Of a stretch of DNA of 64,000 nucleotides, positions 29,351 to 38,147 are shown one piece after another. Source of the stretch: Gillisia limnaea DSM 15749 (GTDB taxonomy: Bacteria; Bacteroidota; Bacteroidia; Flavobacteriales; Flavobacteriaceae); assembly GCF_000243235.1 (NCBI RefSeq), contig NZ_JH594606.1:1446771-1510770 (forward strand). Reading direction: 5' to 3'. The notes under the pieces were generated by a model, which ran no database searches, was not told the DNA's origin, and worked only from the letters and a program-made list of their open reading frames with translations. The first letter of the stretch is position 1, and every line of letters starts with the position of its first letter. Made by a program: the position numbers and the translations under genes.

Positions 29351-30078
29351 TGAGATTTGTTAAATTCTAATATGTAATTCAATCCCTCGAGGAGGAAATT
29401 TGAGTTGGCAAATATGCTATTTTTAAATCGTTTACACAAAAATTGAGCATCCCCACCTGTGAAAATTATTGTTAAATCTTTATATGAGGCCTCATATTGA
29501 GTGATGACCCCTTCAATTTCAGCCGTCAAACCAAAAATCACCCCAGATTGCATGGAGGTTTTTGTGGAATCCCCCACCAGTTTTACCTCCTCTTCAGGCT
29601 CTAATAACGGTAAATTTTCAGTAAACGTGTGCAATGCCTTGAAACGCATTTGTAAACCCGGGGAAATTGCACCTCCAAAATAAGCTTCCCTGTCATTTTT
29701 GAAATCGTAGGTAACACAAGTCCCGGCATCTATTACCAACACATTTTTGCATGGAAATTTTTTACAGGCTGCAGAGACCAATGCGATCCTGTCATTTCCA
29801 AGGGTAGTTGGGGTGGCATATAAATTATTGAAAAGTTGCGGAAGCTGTTGATCCAAAATAAACAATTGATAGTGCTTTTTTAACCTTTCTATCCAGGCTG
29901 AAGGTGTTTTTGATACCGAAGAAAGCATCGCAAAGCTTATTTCAGGGAACTTTTGACTTAATTCCTCTAAATTTTTTAAAAAATCCTGCCGAAGACTAAT
30001 TTTCTTTTTTAGCAATATATCTTCCTGAAAAACAGCCAATTTAACAAGCGAATTTCCAATATCAACAACCAGATTCAT
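29347..30078 (-). CDS. coaX: Type III pantothenate kinase CoaX
   Basis: CoaX phosphorylates pantothenate in the first step of coenzyme A synthesis. It has the ASKHA fold: phosphate 1 loop NLVVDIGNSLVKLAVF at the N-terminus, the TTLGNDRIALVSAA segment, phosphate 2 loop VIDAGTCVTYDF, the GGAISPGLQMRF motif and an adenosine motif IIFTGGDAQFL. Length 243 is normal. It leads the minus-strand cluster down to the foldase at 22.4 kb and is divergent from tRNA-Phe. Confidence 0.95.
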   Translation of the reverse strand: MNLVVDIGNSLVKLAVFQEDILLKKKISLRQDFLKNLEELSQKFPEISFAMLSSVSKTPSAWIERLKKHYQLFILDQQLPQLFNNLYATPTTLGNDRIALVSAACKKFPCKNVLVIDAGTCVTYDFKNDREAYFGGAISPGLQMRFKALHTFTENLPLLEPEEEVKLVGDSTKTSMQSGVIFGLTAEIEGVITQYEASYKDLTIIFTGGDAQFLCKRFKNSIFANSNFLLEGLNYILEFNKSQ

Positions 30079-30129
30079 AGATTTATTTTAAAAAAACGAA
30101 GATACAAAAGCATTTTTTCAATTTTTCCT

Positions 30130-30160
30130 TTGTGGGTTAATAAAAATGAAATTATATTTG
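30130..30160 (+). promoter_or_regulatory. Promoter of tRNA-Phe
   Basis: TTG (30130-30132), a 20-nt spacer and TATATTTG (30153-30160, exact TAnnTTTG) lie 38 nt before the tRNA. This is the best match to the Bacteroidota promoter consensus that I see in the window. Confidence 0.75.
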
Positions 30161-30197
30161 CACCCGCTTGAAAGGCATAACGCTAATTAAAGCTACT

Positions 30198-30270
30198 GGT
30201 GCCTTAGCTCAGTTGGTAGAGCAAAGGACTGAAAATCCTTGTGTCCCTGGTTCGATTCCTGGAGGCACCA
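30198..30270 (+). tRNA. tRNA-Phe (anticodon GAA)
   Basis: A 73-nt cloverleaf with acceptor GGTGCCT/AGGCACC, D-arm TTAGCTCAGTTGGTAGAGC, anticodon arm AAGGACTGAAAATCCTT with anticodon GAA, and T-arm CCTGG-TTCGATT-CCTGG. CCA is not encoded. The T stem has a central T-T mismatch. A strong terminator follows 3 nt later, and the 3' part of the gene is repeated four times downstream. Confidence 0.96.
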
Positions 30271-30273
30271 CTT

Positions 30274-30303
30274 AAAAACCCGAGATGAAAATCTTGGGTT
30301 TTT
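30274..30303 (+). terminator. Terminator of tRNA-Phe
   Basis: A 13-bp stem with one G-T pair (AAAAACCCGAGAT with ATCTTGGGTTTTT) closes a GAAA tetraloop and runs into Ts. The same hairpin, or a variant with a CTACTCATGTTG core, follows each downstream tRNA fragment. Confidence 0.9.
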
Positions 30304-30350
30304 TGGTTTTATGAATTCTTTTCCACGAAAATCTTGGGTTTTTTGGTTTC

Positions 30351-30745
30351 ATGTAGACTGTGTTCCTGGTTCCCCCGATAGCTATCGGGGTGGAGGCACC
30401 ACTTAAAAACCCGAGATGAAAATCTTGGGTTTTTTGGTTTTATGAATTCTTTTCCACGAAAATCTTTGGGTTTTTTTGGTTTCATGTAGACTGTGTTCCT
30501 CGGTTCCCCCCGATAGCTATCGGGGTGGAGGCACCACTTAAAAACCCGCTACTCATGTTGCGGGTTTTTCTGTTTTATGTAGACTGTGTCCCTGGTTCCC
30601 CCGAGCTATCGGGGTGGAGGCACCACTTAAAAACCCACTACTCATGTTGCGGATTTTTCTGTTTTATGTAGATTGTGTCCCTGGTTCCCCCGATAACTAT
30701 CGGGGTGGAGGCACCACTTAAAAACCCGAGATGAAAATCTTGGGT
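30351..30745 (+). repeat. Four tandem tRNA-Phe 3'-end fragments with inserted palindrome
   Basis: Copies end at 30401, 30536, 30625 and 30716. Each reads ATGTAGACTGTGT, then CCTGGTTC as in the tRNA, then a palindrome CCCCGATAGCTATCGGGG (intact in the first two; shortened or mutated in the last two) in place of the T-loop, then TGGAGGCACCA and a terminator-like hairpin. Only the T-arm and acceptor 3' strand of the tRNA are kept, so they cannot be functional tRNAs. Confidence 0.85.
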
Positions 30746-30832
30746 TTTTTGGTTTTATGAATTCTTTTCCCGCTTTACCCCTGCCCTAAAGGATAGTTGC
30801 CCAAAATCTTATGAATTTAACGGATTATACAA

Positions 30833-30955
30833 ATGTGTGTATCTAAACAAACAACATTTTATTACCGGGTATTAGATCAATCAGAGGAGATTGAAATTAT
30901 TACCATATTTGATACGAGACAAAGTCCTGACAGATTAAATAAGGATATCAGATAA
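30833..30955 (+). pseudogene. C-terminal remnant of a RelE/ParE-family toxin
   Basis: A 40-codon reading frame ending in TAA gives FYYRVLDQSEEIEIITIF followed by DTRQSPDRL. This is the typical last beta strands and tail of ParE/RelE toxins (YR-x-hydrophobic run-FDTRQ-P). The N-terminal half and an antitoxin gene are missing, so it is a relic. Codons before the first ATG do not continue the match. Confidence 0.65.
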
Positions 30956-31127
30956 AAAGTACGAAAGCCCTACAATTGCTATAAAAATAGCTGCTTATTA
31001 CCACTTCGTAATTTCTCCTCCTTTTCAAAAATTAAGGCTACTCTAACAAGTTTGCACCTGTTTCTCAGCTACTTTTCATAGCCCAAACCTATGACCGACT
31101 CACTACGGGATTCGAGAGAAATTTTTC

Positions 31128-31352
31128 TTAATTATTAAAAAACTTCTCAAGTCCTGGACCTTGATCCCTGCAACTGTATTCCCGGAAAAGCTTTCCATAG
31201 TAACCACCTTTTTGGGATAGCTATCTTTAATTTGTTTTAAATTGCCAAACTCACTTTCCAGCATAGCAGGATCACTTATACTTAACGCGACCTGTAAATA
31301 TAATTTTTCGCCTTATGTCCCCGACAATAAATTAGCGCTGCTGCCGGTAATC
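31128..31352 (-). pseudogene. Internally deleted remnant of a DUF4143 AAA+ ATPase gene
   Basis: The segment 31128-31314 matches the 3' end of the intact ATPase gene at 60553-60738 almost base for base (shared stretches such as AAAAAACTTCTCA, CTGCAACTGTATTCCCGGAA and CATAGTAACCACCTTTTTGG). It then jumps to 31315-31352, which matches about 61367-61404 of that gene (CCCCGACAATAAATTAGCG). About 630 bp of the middle are missing and the 5' part is absent. No long frame remains. Confidence 0.85.
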
Positions 31353-31390
31353 AGCTACAAATCAGGGATCTCATTGAACAAAACCAAAAG

Positions 31391-31502
31391 TGGCATCATT
31401 CGAACCGTAAATCCATACAATTTAAATAAACTAAAGGTGGCATCATTTGAACCGTTATACCTGGCATCTTAAGACCGTTTTACCTGGCACGATTCGAACC
31501 GT
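31391..31502 (+). repeat. Iterated motif TGGCATCATTCGAACCGT, possibly an IS21-type end
   Basis: Four copies start at 31391, 31438, 31462 and 31485. Spacing is 47, 24 and 23 bp, so one position in a 23-24-bp register is degenerate. The consensus is TGGCA(T/C)(C/G)ATTCGAACCGT. Multiple terminal binding sites of this kind occur at the ends of IS21-family elements, but no transposase gene is present here, so the assignment is tentative. Confidence 0.5.
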
Positions 31503-31607
31503 AATATCCAGGTGACCGAAAAAGTGTTCTAACAAAAAAATCTGAGAATATTAACTATATCAAACTCCCCCTTAGGGGGTTGGGGGGCTCATTTGGGGAG
31601 CTAAAGC

Positions 31608-32006
31608 TTAGAACAGAAACTCCGCTACACCGAATTTCAACAAAAACCAAAGTAAGGCGACACCCAGCAGACTTCCGCTAATAAGCCAGACCCAAAAATT
31701 ACTGAATAACCTGGTCTTTTCTTCTACCGTTGCATCAACATTGGCCTTTTTATTTATTTTAATCCTTTTATTGTAATACAAAAAACTATCCTGTTGGATC
31801 ACCTCCCGGCCTTCTTCAGAAATTGTATAAAGATCCTTCTGCACCTTGATAAAACCTGCCTGTAAAAGATCCCTTAACACCTCTTCTTTCCAGGCTTCAT
31901 ATCGCTTGTTTTTCGAGATTCCTTTTTCATCACGGATCTCGTAAAGAACATTATCCATTTTGTAATAAGAAGAAAGAATCGAAGATTTACATGCCGTTGC
32001 TGTCAT
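31608..32006 (-). CDS. Hypothetical protein with winged-helix-like N-terminus and C-terminal membrane anchor
   Basis: 132 residues. Residues about 15-75 are charged and look like a small winged-helix (YEAWKEEVLRDLLQAGFI then KVQKDLYTISEEGREVI). A basic linker follows, and one hydrophobic segment at about 105-128 ends the protein. I do not recognise a family. It stands alone on the minus strand between relics and the polysaccharide locus. The preceding 600 bp contain no intact gene. The function is unknown. Confidence 0.6.
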   Translation of the reverse strand: MTATACKSSILSSYYKMDNVLYEIRDEKGISKNKRYEAWKEEVLRDLLQAGFIKVQKDLYTISEEGREVIQQDSFLYYNKRIKINKKANVDATVEEKTRLFSNFWVWLISGSLLGVALLWFLLKFGVAEFLF

Positions 32007-32201
32007 ATTCTGGAATGTTAGCTGTTAGTACATTTTTCAATAAAAATTAAATTAACAAAATTTTTAGATTTAAAAAAAACGTTTAAGTGTTAAAATTACT
32101 TTTATAGCAAAAATTGTCTTTGAGGTTCACTATCAAGCTTACTAAATGGATTTGAGGTCATTACAAAAATTATTTTTGCATCCTAAGGGCTAAAAAAAGA
32201 A

Positions 32202-32225
32202 AATCCCCGCAAGATTGCGGGGATT
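32202..32225 (-). terminator. Terminator after the wzi-like gene
   Basis: AATCCCCGC pairs with GCGGGGATT around a 6-nt loop (the stem can extend by two A-T pairs). On the minus strand it is 57 nt past the wzi-like stop and is followed by TTTTCTTTTTTT. Confidence 0.85.
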
Positions 32226-32282
32226 ATATTAACAAAATATTGGCTATTTCGAATTTTCACCAACAAGAAAATTCTTACAAGT

Positions 32283-33599
32283 TTAAAATCGCTTCGAGAG
32301 TTTTACTCCAATGCCGAAAATGGGCGAAGCATCAGAAGTTAATTCCAGGCCGGCCTGAATATCCAAATCGATGAAATTTCGTAAAACCCCGAAATCAGAA
32401 TACAAATAAAAAGCCTGCTCTATGGATATATATGGTTTTAAGAGGGTTCCCTCGTTGCTACGATAACTCAACAGCAGGCGATAAGGGAAAACGTTAAAAT
32501 AATCGGAGAACTGCCCTCCTATTCCTATATGATGAGCGATGAAACTATTGTTAACTATACCCTCACCTCCGGGGGAAACAGTAAAAAAAGGAGACCCGAG
32601 GACTCTGTTTTCATAGGTCCACCCAGAACTGTAAATCCTATTATTGAAATAATCTTCAGCTCCGCCACCAAAATAGGATCCCTGATTACGCGTATAGGTA
32701 AATTCGTATATAAAAGAGTTGACAACCCTGTCACGATCCTCATTCTCAAAATAGATCCCATATCTACCGTCCGGTATATTTTTTAAGAAAATCCCGGGAG
32801 CGCTTTCAAATAAATAATTATAGAAAAATTCCAGACTAAAATCCCTGAAACTTCTTTTCACATGGGCTTCAAAACCTCCAATATGCCGACCCGAACCGCC
32901 GGATATGGCTGTTTGCCCTGTTATATTCTTTATATAATCTTCAAATTTTTCCGGTTGGTCTCCCCGGGTCTGTGAGGTTCCACCCCATTGTACAAAATGC
33001 TGCCCTCCTGCTTTAAAGGTCCATCTTTCATTAGGTTGCAATACTAATACAAGTCTTTTATGGTGTAATTTTGCCGCACTAACATGGCGATCTGCTTCCA
33101 GGAAATATTCATTCCAGGAACCTTCAAATCCCAAAACGGATCTTTCAGACAAAAAGACGGGTTTACTGGTTCTAATCTGAAGGCCGGGAATTGGTCTCGC
33201 GTTCAATGACCACAATATATTTTCATTAGTACTGCTCAAACCATTATACAATTCTTCCTGCTGCTTTCTGCCCGCGATTACCTCCAGCCAATTGTTTCTA
33301 AACTGCAGGTAAGACTCATCCAAAAAAACCTCATCTGCTATTCCATCCTGGTACAATATTCCCAAGCCTGCTTCCAAAGTGGAAGTAGCACCAAGCTCAT
33401 AGATGGCTCTTCCGGTAATCCAGCCTCCTGCATTGGTGTTTTTAGAGATCCTACCCCGACTATTCTTATACATCCAGAATGGCATATCTTCCCCGGTAGA
33501 ATACATTCCCTGTAAATTCACCTCTCCCGAAAATTCCAATTGGGAATAGGAATTAAAACTTAAAAATAAAAAAAGAAATATAAATGTTTTTTGAAACAT
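32283..33599 (-). CDS. Capsule assembly Wzi family outer-membrane protein
   Basis: A predicted outer-membrane beta-barrel of 438 residues with a signal peptide ending NSYSQ (about 20). The start of the mature part (VNLQGMYSTGEDMPFWMYKNSRG) and later QHFVQWGGTSQ, SGRHIGGFEAH and the terminal GIGVKLSKRF fit the Wzi family (capsule assembly, PF14052 type). In E. coli, Wzi helps tether capsule to the cell surface. The gene is the distal member of the Wza-Wzc-Wzi series here, separated from wzc by 460 bp of GC-rich repeats. Confidence 0.85.
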   Translation of the reverse strand: MFQKTFIFLFLFLSFNSYSQLEFSGEVNLQGMYSTGEDMPFWMYKNSRGRISKNTNAGGWITGRAIYELGATSTLEAGLGILYQDGIADEVFLDESYLQFRNNWLEVIAGRKQQEELYNGLSSTNENILWSLNARPIPGLQIRTSKPVFLSERSVLGFEGSWNEYFLEADRHVSAAKLHHKRLVLVLQPNERWTFKAGGQHFVQWGGTSQTRGDQPEKFEDYIKNITGQTAISGGSGRHIGGFEAHVKRSFRDFSLEFFYNYLFESAPGIFLKNIPDGRYGIYFENEDRDRVVNSFIYEFTYTRNQGSYFGGGAEDYFNNRIYSSGWTYENRVLGSPFFTVSPGGEGIVNNSFIAHHIGIGGQFSDYFNVFPYRLLLSYRSNEGTLLKPYISIEQAFYLYSDFGVLRNFIDLDIQAGLELTSDASPIFGIGVKLSKRF

Positions 33600-33639
33600 G
33601 GAGAAAGTAGTTGAAAAAAGGTTGAAAAGGTTGGAAGTG

Positions 33640-34055
33640 CAAAGTTAGTTGGATGTCTTTCTGAGTGATTCGCTACGAACCCCTCCCCCTTCGGGACCTC
33701 CCCTTGAAAAAAAGGGGAGGAGCCTTTTATTTTTTAAAAATGAAAAGTATTGAAGAATTTAGATTTTCATATTTGGACTAATTGCCCGTTCGAGTGAGAG
33801 AACTCCCCCTTCGGGCCAGCCTGCCGGCAGGCAGGGGTTGGGGGGCTTTTTCCCTTGTAAAAAAGAGGAGCTTTTTGTTTTTTGTAATAGGTGCTTTTAG
33901 ATGTTTTAGTTCCCGGGGGTGATTTTAACTCTTTTCCCGCTTTTCCCCCACCCCTAAAGGGGCGGAAAAAGTTATTTGAAAGAAATGTGATTCCGTTCCC
34001 GATCTTTTTTTTGCGGCTGAGTGAGAGTTCCTCCTTCGGGGGTTAGGGGGCCGTT
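33640..34055. repeat. Intergenic cluster of GC-rich CCCCTTCGGGG/GGGGTTGGGGG repeats
   Basis: No gene. The 460-bp gap between wzi and wzc holds several copies of a G/C-run palindromic family: around 33682-33720, 33811-33848 (with CCTGCCGGCAGGCAGG) and 33945-34052. Similar units occur at 31565-31590 and 57640-57905. They could act as strong mRNA structures. Confidence 0.7.
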
Positions 34056-34062
34056 GGATCCT

Positions 34063-36480
34063 TTACCAAATTGCAGCCTTGCCCTTTATCTTACTCCAAA
34101 ATCCCTCTTTTTCTGCTCCATACGCATAGCCATACTTATTTCCGTATCCAAAGTTGGCCATTTTAACATCGTTCAACACAAAACTCACATCGTGCAGTTT
34201 TCCATCTTTTTTGGCATCTACGGCAAAATCGATCAATTTCTTCTCGGTGTATCCGGCACGGACCACGTAAAGGGTTAGATCGGCGAATTTATTGATCAGG
34301 AAAGTATCGGTTACCAGCATTACCGGTGCGGTGTCTACCACGATATAATCGTATATAGATTTAAGGCTCTCAAAGAGTTCGTCGGCACGGCTTCGTCTCC
34401 ATAATTCTGAAGGGTTTGGAGGAATGCTCCCGGATGGTAAGAGATCCAGATTAGCATGTAAACTAGAGGTAATTATAAGCTGCTCCAGCTCCAATTCTTT
34501 ATTCACCAGATAATCACTTATCCCTTTATTTTGCTTTGTTTCAACCTGATAACGGTGCAACTGCGGATTCCTGAGATCGGCACCCATTACAAGAACTTTT
34601 TTACCAGAATTTGCCAGGGTAAGGGCAAGGTTAATCGCTGCAAATGTCTTTCCTTCCCCTTTTACGGTAGAAGTGACAAAAAGAATATTTCCATTGTCCT
34701 TATTTTCAGAATTTACCAGCAAATATTGCAAATTGGTGTGCAGGATCCTGAAGGCTTCAGAGAGTACGGAGCGGTCATTCTCGATAATCAATCCTTCCTC
34801 TTTTCCTGTAAATTTCGGGATCTCCCCTACCAAAGGAATAAATCTAAGCGCACTTTGCATATCCTTCTGACTGTTGATCTTGTTATTGAAAAGTTGCTTT
34901 AAATAGATCACCATAAAAGGTATCAATACTCCCAGGATCAATGCTGCAAGCAGGATGATCTTATTTTTGGGAGATACCGGGGTCGCAAGGCTGTAGGCAC
35001 TGTCCACAATCTTAGCTTTGGGCGCGGTAACCGCAAGGGATAAACTGGTCTCTTCACGTTTCTGCAATAAGAACAGGTACAGTGCTTCCTTTATGCTCTG
35101 CTGCCGCTCAATGCCTCTAAATTGTTTTTCCTTCCCCGGAACTGAGGCGATCCTGGAATCTATGGTTGCAGATTGCCGGTCCAGGTCTTCCCGTACGATT
35201 CTCAGGTTTGACCGCATGCGTTGTAAGCTTACCAAAACGTTGCCCTTAATTTGCTCGATCCGACTGTTAATGTCCATCACTACCGGGTTTTTAGGGGTAG
35301 ATCCGCTTAATATCCTGTTCCGCTCCAATACAAGACTATTGTATTCTGAAATTACAGAATTCACTCCTGCCTCCGAAATACCGAGATTGGCAGGTAACAA
35401 GTCGCTTTCTGAGTTTTTAGCGATATAATCGAGCATCGCGTTGCTCAATTCCAGCTGCGTATTCACCTCCTGGCTTCTCTTGTTGAAATCGCTTGCATTT
35501 TCTATGAACATGGCAGATTCAGCCTGAATATCGGTAAGCTGGTTTTCCTCTTTAAAATCTTCTTTTCCGCTTTCTACAGAATCCAGCTCGCCGGTAATAA
35601 TGTCTAGCCGGTCCTCAATAAAGCTGGCGGTATTTAACGCTACCAGGTTTTTGTCCTCAATAGCCTGCCGGTTGTATTCCAGGATCAACTGATCTAATAT
35701 ATCCCTGGCCTTTTCCTTCACCGGGTCATTCAAATTGAGCTCGATCAAACTCGAATTCTTATCGGTTAAATTTAGCTGAATTTTTTCGCGATACCCGGCA
35801 CCTGCAGCCTCCACAGTTGAAAAACTAACGATTAACGGCTCTGCGTTTGCAGAAAATTCTTTTAAATTGGGAGTGAGGCTTTTATTGATTACTATCGTAC
35901 CAAAATTGAGATCTACAGGTTCTCCATAATTTGCCTTAATTTCTTTTCCGGTCAATTCATTTGTTAGGAGCAAAGCTTTTTCTCCTTTGACGTAAATTTT
36001 AAAGGTTTGCCCTCCTGCCAGGGCTTCATCATCCTGTTTCAGGATCTGGATCTCTATGGGGTTGTTTGAATAAAGCTCGGTGGTTTGCACATTGCCCTCT
36101 ATAAAATAGCGGACATTTAATTGCAATTCTTTGGCTACATCGGTAATAAGACGTTTAGACCGCAAAATACCCATTTCATTCTCCAGGCTGTTGCTTCCCA
36201 TTCCGCCTAAAAGTCCAAGACCTTCAAAAGCTTCAAGACCGGGAATTGACCCGCCTTTTTTCTCATCTTTTATGATGATGGTAGCTGTAGACTGATATAC
36301 CGGGGTGGTATAACGCAAATATAAAAATGCTATTAGCACGCACAAAAACAGGCTGGCGACAAACCAGGGCCAGTACCTGAAATATTTTCCGAACTCTTCC
36401 CGCAGATTGATCTCTTCTTCCTGCTGAAATTGTTGTTGGGGCTGCTGCTGTTGTTGCTGATTATAGGGTTGTTGTGACAT
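34063..36480 (-). CDS. wzc: Wzc-type polysaccharide co-polymerase and tyrosine autokinase
   Basis: An inner-membrane protein that controls chain length and export together with Wza. The N-terminus is unusually rich in glutamine (residues 2-22). Wzz-type domains with two membrane segments (about 40-60 and 520-540) enclose a periplasmic part with coiled coil and a GNVR-like segment. The cytoplasmic BY-kinase has Walker A VKGEGKTFAAINLA, Walker A' VLVMGADLRNPQ and Walker B YDYIVVDTAPVMLVTD. The tail is tyrosine-rich (GYGNKYGYAYGAEKEGFW), the site of autophosphorylation in this family. Length 805 is typical for the fused form. wza lies 1 nt upstream. Confidence 0.95.
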   Translation of the reverse strand: MSQQPYNQQQQQQPQQQFQQEEEINLREEFGKYFRYWPWFVASLFLCVLIAFLYLRYTTPVYQSTATIIIKDEKKGGSIPGLEAFEGLGLLGGMGSNSLENEMGILRSKRLITDVAKELQLNVRYFIEGNVQTTELYSNNPIEIQILKQDDEALAGGQTFKIYVKGEKALLLTNELTGKEIKANYGEPVDLNFGTIVINKSLTPNLKEFSANAEPLIVSFSTVEAAGAGYREKIQLNLTDKNSSLIELNLNDPVKEKARDILDQLILEYNRQAIEDKNLVALNTASFIEDRLDIITGELDSVESGKEDFKEENQLTDIQAESAMFIENASDFNKRSQEVNTQLELSNAMLDYIAKNSESDLLPANLGISEAGVNSVISEYNSLVLERNRILSGSTPKNPVVMDINSRIEQIKGNVLVSLQRMRSNLRIVREDLDRQSATIDSRIASVPGKEKQFRGIERQQSIKEALYLFLLQKREETSLSLAVTAPKAKIVDSAYSLATPVSPKNKIILLAALILGVLIPFMVIYLKQLFNNKINSQKDMQSALRFIPLVGEIPKFTGKEEGLIIENDRSVLSEAFRILHTNLQYLLVNSENKDNGNILFVTSTVKGEGKTFAAINLALTLANSGKKVLVMGADLRNPQLHRYQVETKQNKGISDYLVNKELELEQLIITSSLHANLDLLPSGSIPPNPSELWRRSRADELFESLKSIYDYIVVDTAPVMLVTDTFLINKFADLTLYVVRAGYTEKKLIDFAVDAKKDGKLHDVSFVLNDVKMANFGYGNKYGYAYGAEKEGFWSKIKGKAAIW

Positions 36481-36481
36481 A

Positions 36482-37276
36482 TTATCTGGTGATCAAGATG
36501 GCTAATGAGATTAATACGGAGGCTATGGAAATATAAACCGTAGCGTTTCGGTTATATCCCGCGCCTTGTTTCTGGGCATTGTTGGGCTCAACATACACCA
36601 CATCGTTTTGTTTTAAATAATAATAAGGGGAATTCATCACATCGGCATCGGTAAGATCCAGGTAGGCATACTTTTTTTGCCCGTTTTCCTCCCGCACCAC
36701 CAGCACGTTTTCACGCATTCCGTAAATACTCATATCCCCTGCCAATCCAAGTGCTTTTGGCAGACTCAAATACTCATCGGGAATACTAAATGTTCCCGGA
36801 CGGTTAACCTCTCCTAAAACACTTACTTGAAAATTCACAATACGAACATTTACAATAGGTTCTTTTACATACTCACTAATAGAAGCTTTTAATTTAGCCG
36901 CTAATTCCTGCCTGTTTAATCCAGCAACCTGAACAGTTCCTAACTGCGGAAACTCTATATTCCCATCGCTGTCCACCAAAAATGGCTGTAATTGTGGGGT
37001 ACCTCCTACTCTTAATCCGGCATCGCCACCTCCCATAGCAACTCCTACCACCGGCAGGTTAAAAGGCTGTGCAGCTTCCATATTGTATGCAGAAACAGAA
37101 ATTGTTAAAAGGTCATTGGGTTTAATGCTCAGCCCTGTTTTTGAAGCATCAGCCAATTGTTCCAGTTGCTCCATATTCTGGAAATAGGTGATCTTTTTTC
37201 CGGAAACACAGGAATTCAGGAATAATACGCTGAGGATTGCCAGTAAGGGCAGTTTTATAAATTGTGGGGATTTCAT
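36482..37276 (-). CDS. wza: Wza-type polysaccharide export lipoprotein
   Basis: An outer-membrane polysaccharide exporter subunit. The signal peptide ends in lipobox LNSC (about residue 23). The Poly_export domain (about 45-155) shows IKPNDLLTISVSAYN and GNIEFPQLGTVQVAGLNRQE, and a SLBB domain follows (about 155-235; VNRPGTFSIPDEYLSLPKAL). Residues 250-264 form a C-terminal hydrophobic helix of the kind that crosses the outer membrane in Wza. Length 264 is shorter than E. coli Wza (about 380), as usual in Bacteroidota. A TAnnTTTG promoter box and a heptamer array lie just upstream. Confidence 0.94.
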   Translation of the reverse strand: MKSPQFIKLPLLAILSVLFLNSCVSGKKITYFQNMEQLEQLADASKTGLSIKPNDLLTISVSAYNMEAAQPFNLPVVGVAMGGGDAGLRVGGTPQLQPFLVDSDGNIEFPQLGTVQVAGLNRQELAAKLKASISEYVKEPIVNVRIVNFQVSVLGEVNRPGTFSIPDEYLSLPKALGLAGDMSIYGMRENVLVVREENGQKKYAYLDLTDADVMNSPYYYLKQNDVVYVEPNNAQKQGAGYNRNATVYISIASVLISLAILITR

Positions 37277-37292
37277 GGATTTGAAAATTTTG

Positions 37293-37301
37293 GCAAATGT
37301 A
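37293..37301 (-). promoter_or_regulatory. Candidate -7 promoter element of wza-wzc
   Basis: On the minus strand TACATTTGC is an exact TAnnTTTG box 17 nt before the wza start codon. The -33 position would fall at about 37320-37323, exactly where the heptamer array begins, and no clear TTG is seen there. Confidence 0.5.
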
Positions 37302-37319
37302 GGGGTTTATGTTTAATGT

Positions 37320-37996
<677 letters not shown>

Positions 37997-38147
37997 CGTT
38001 TTCTCCCTTCATTGCACTCAGGATGACAAGGGAGAACTTCATTCTTAATATTTGCTGCGAAAATAATTAATTTGATTTAACTAAACTTTAAGAAATGACA
38101 ATAACATTGCGAAAACCGAAAAATTAACACCAGTTTATCCAGTATTT

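Noticed and set aside
34021..34278. Open frame on the plus strand at the end of wzc
   Set aside because: It is the antisense shadow of the wzc kinase domain plus a GC-rich repeat.
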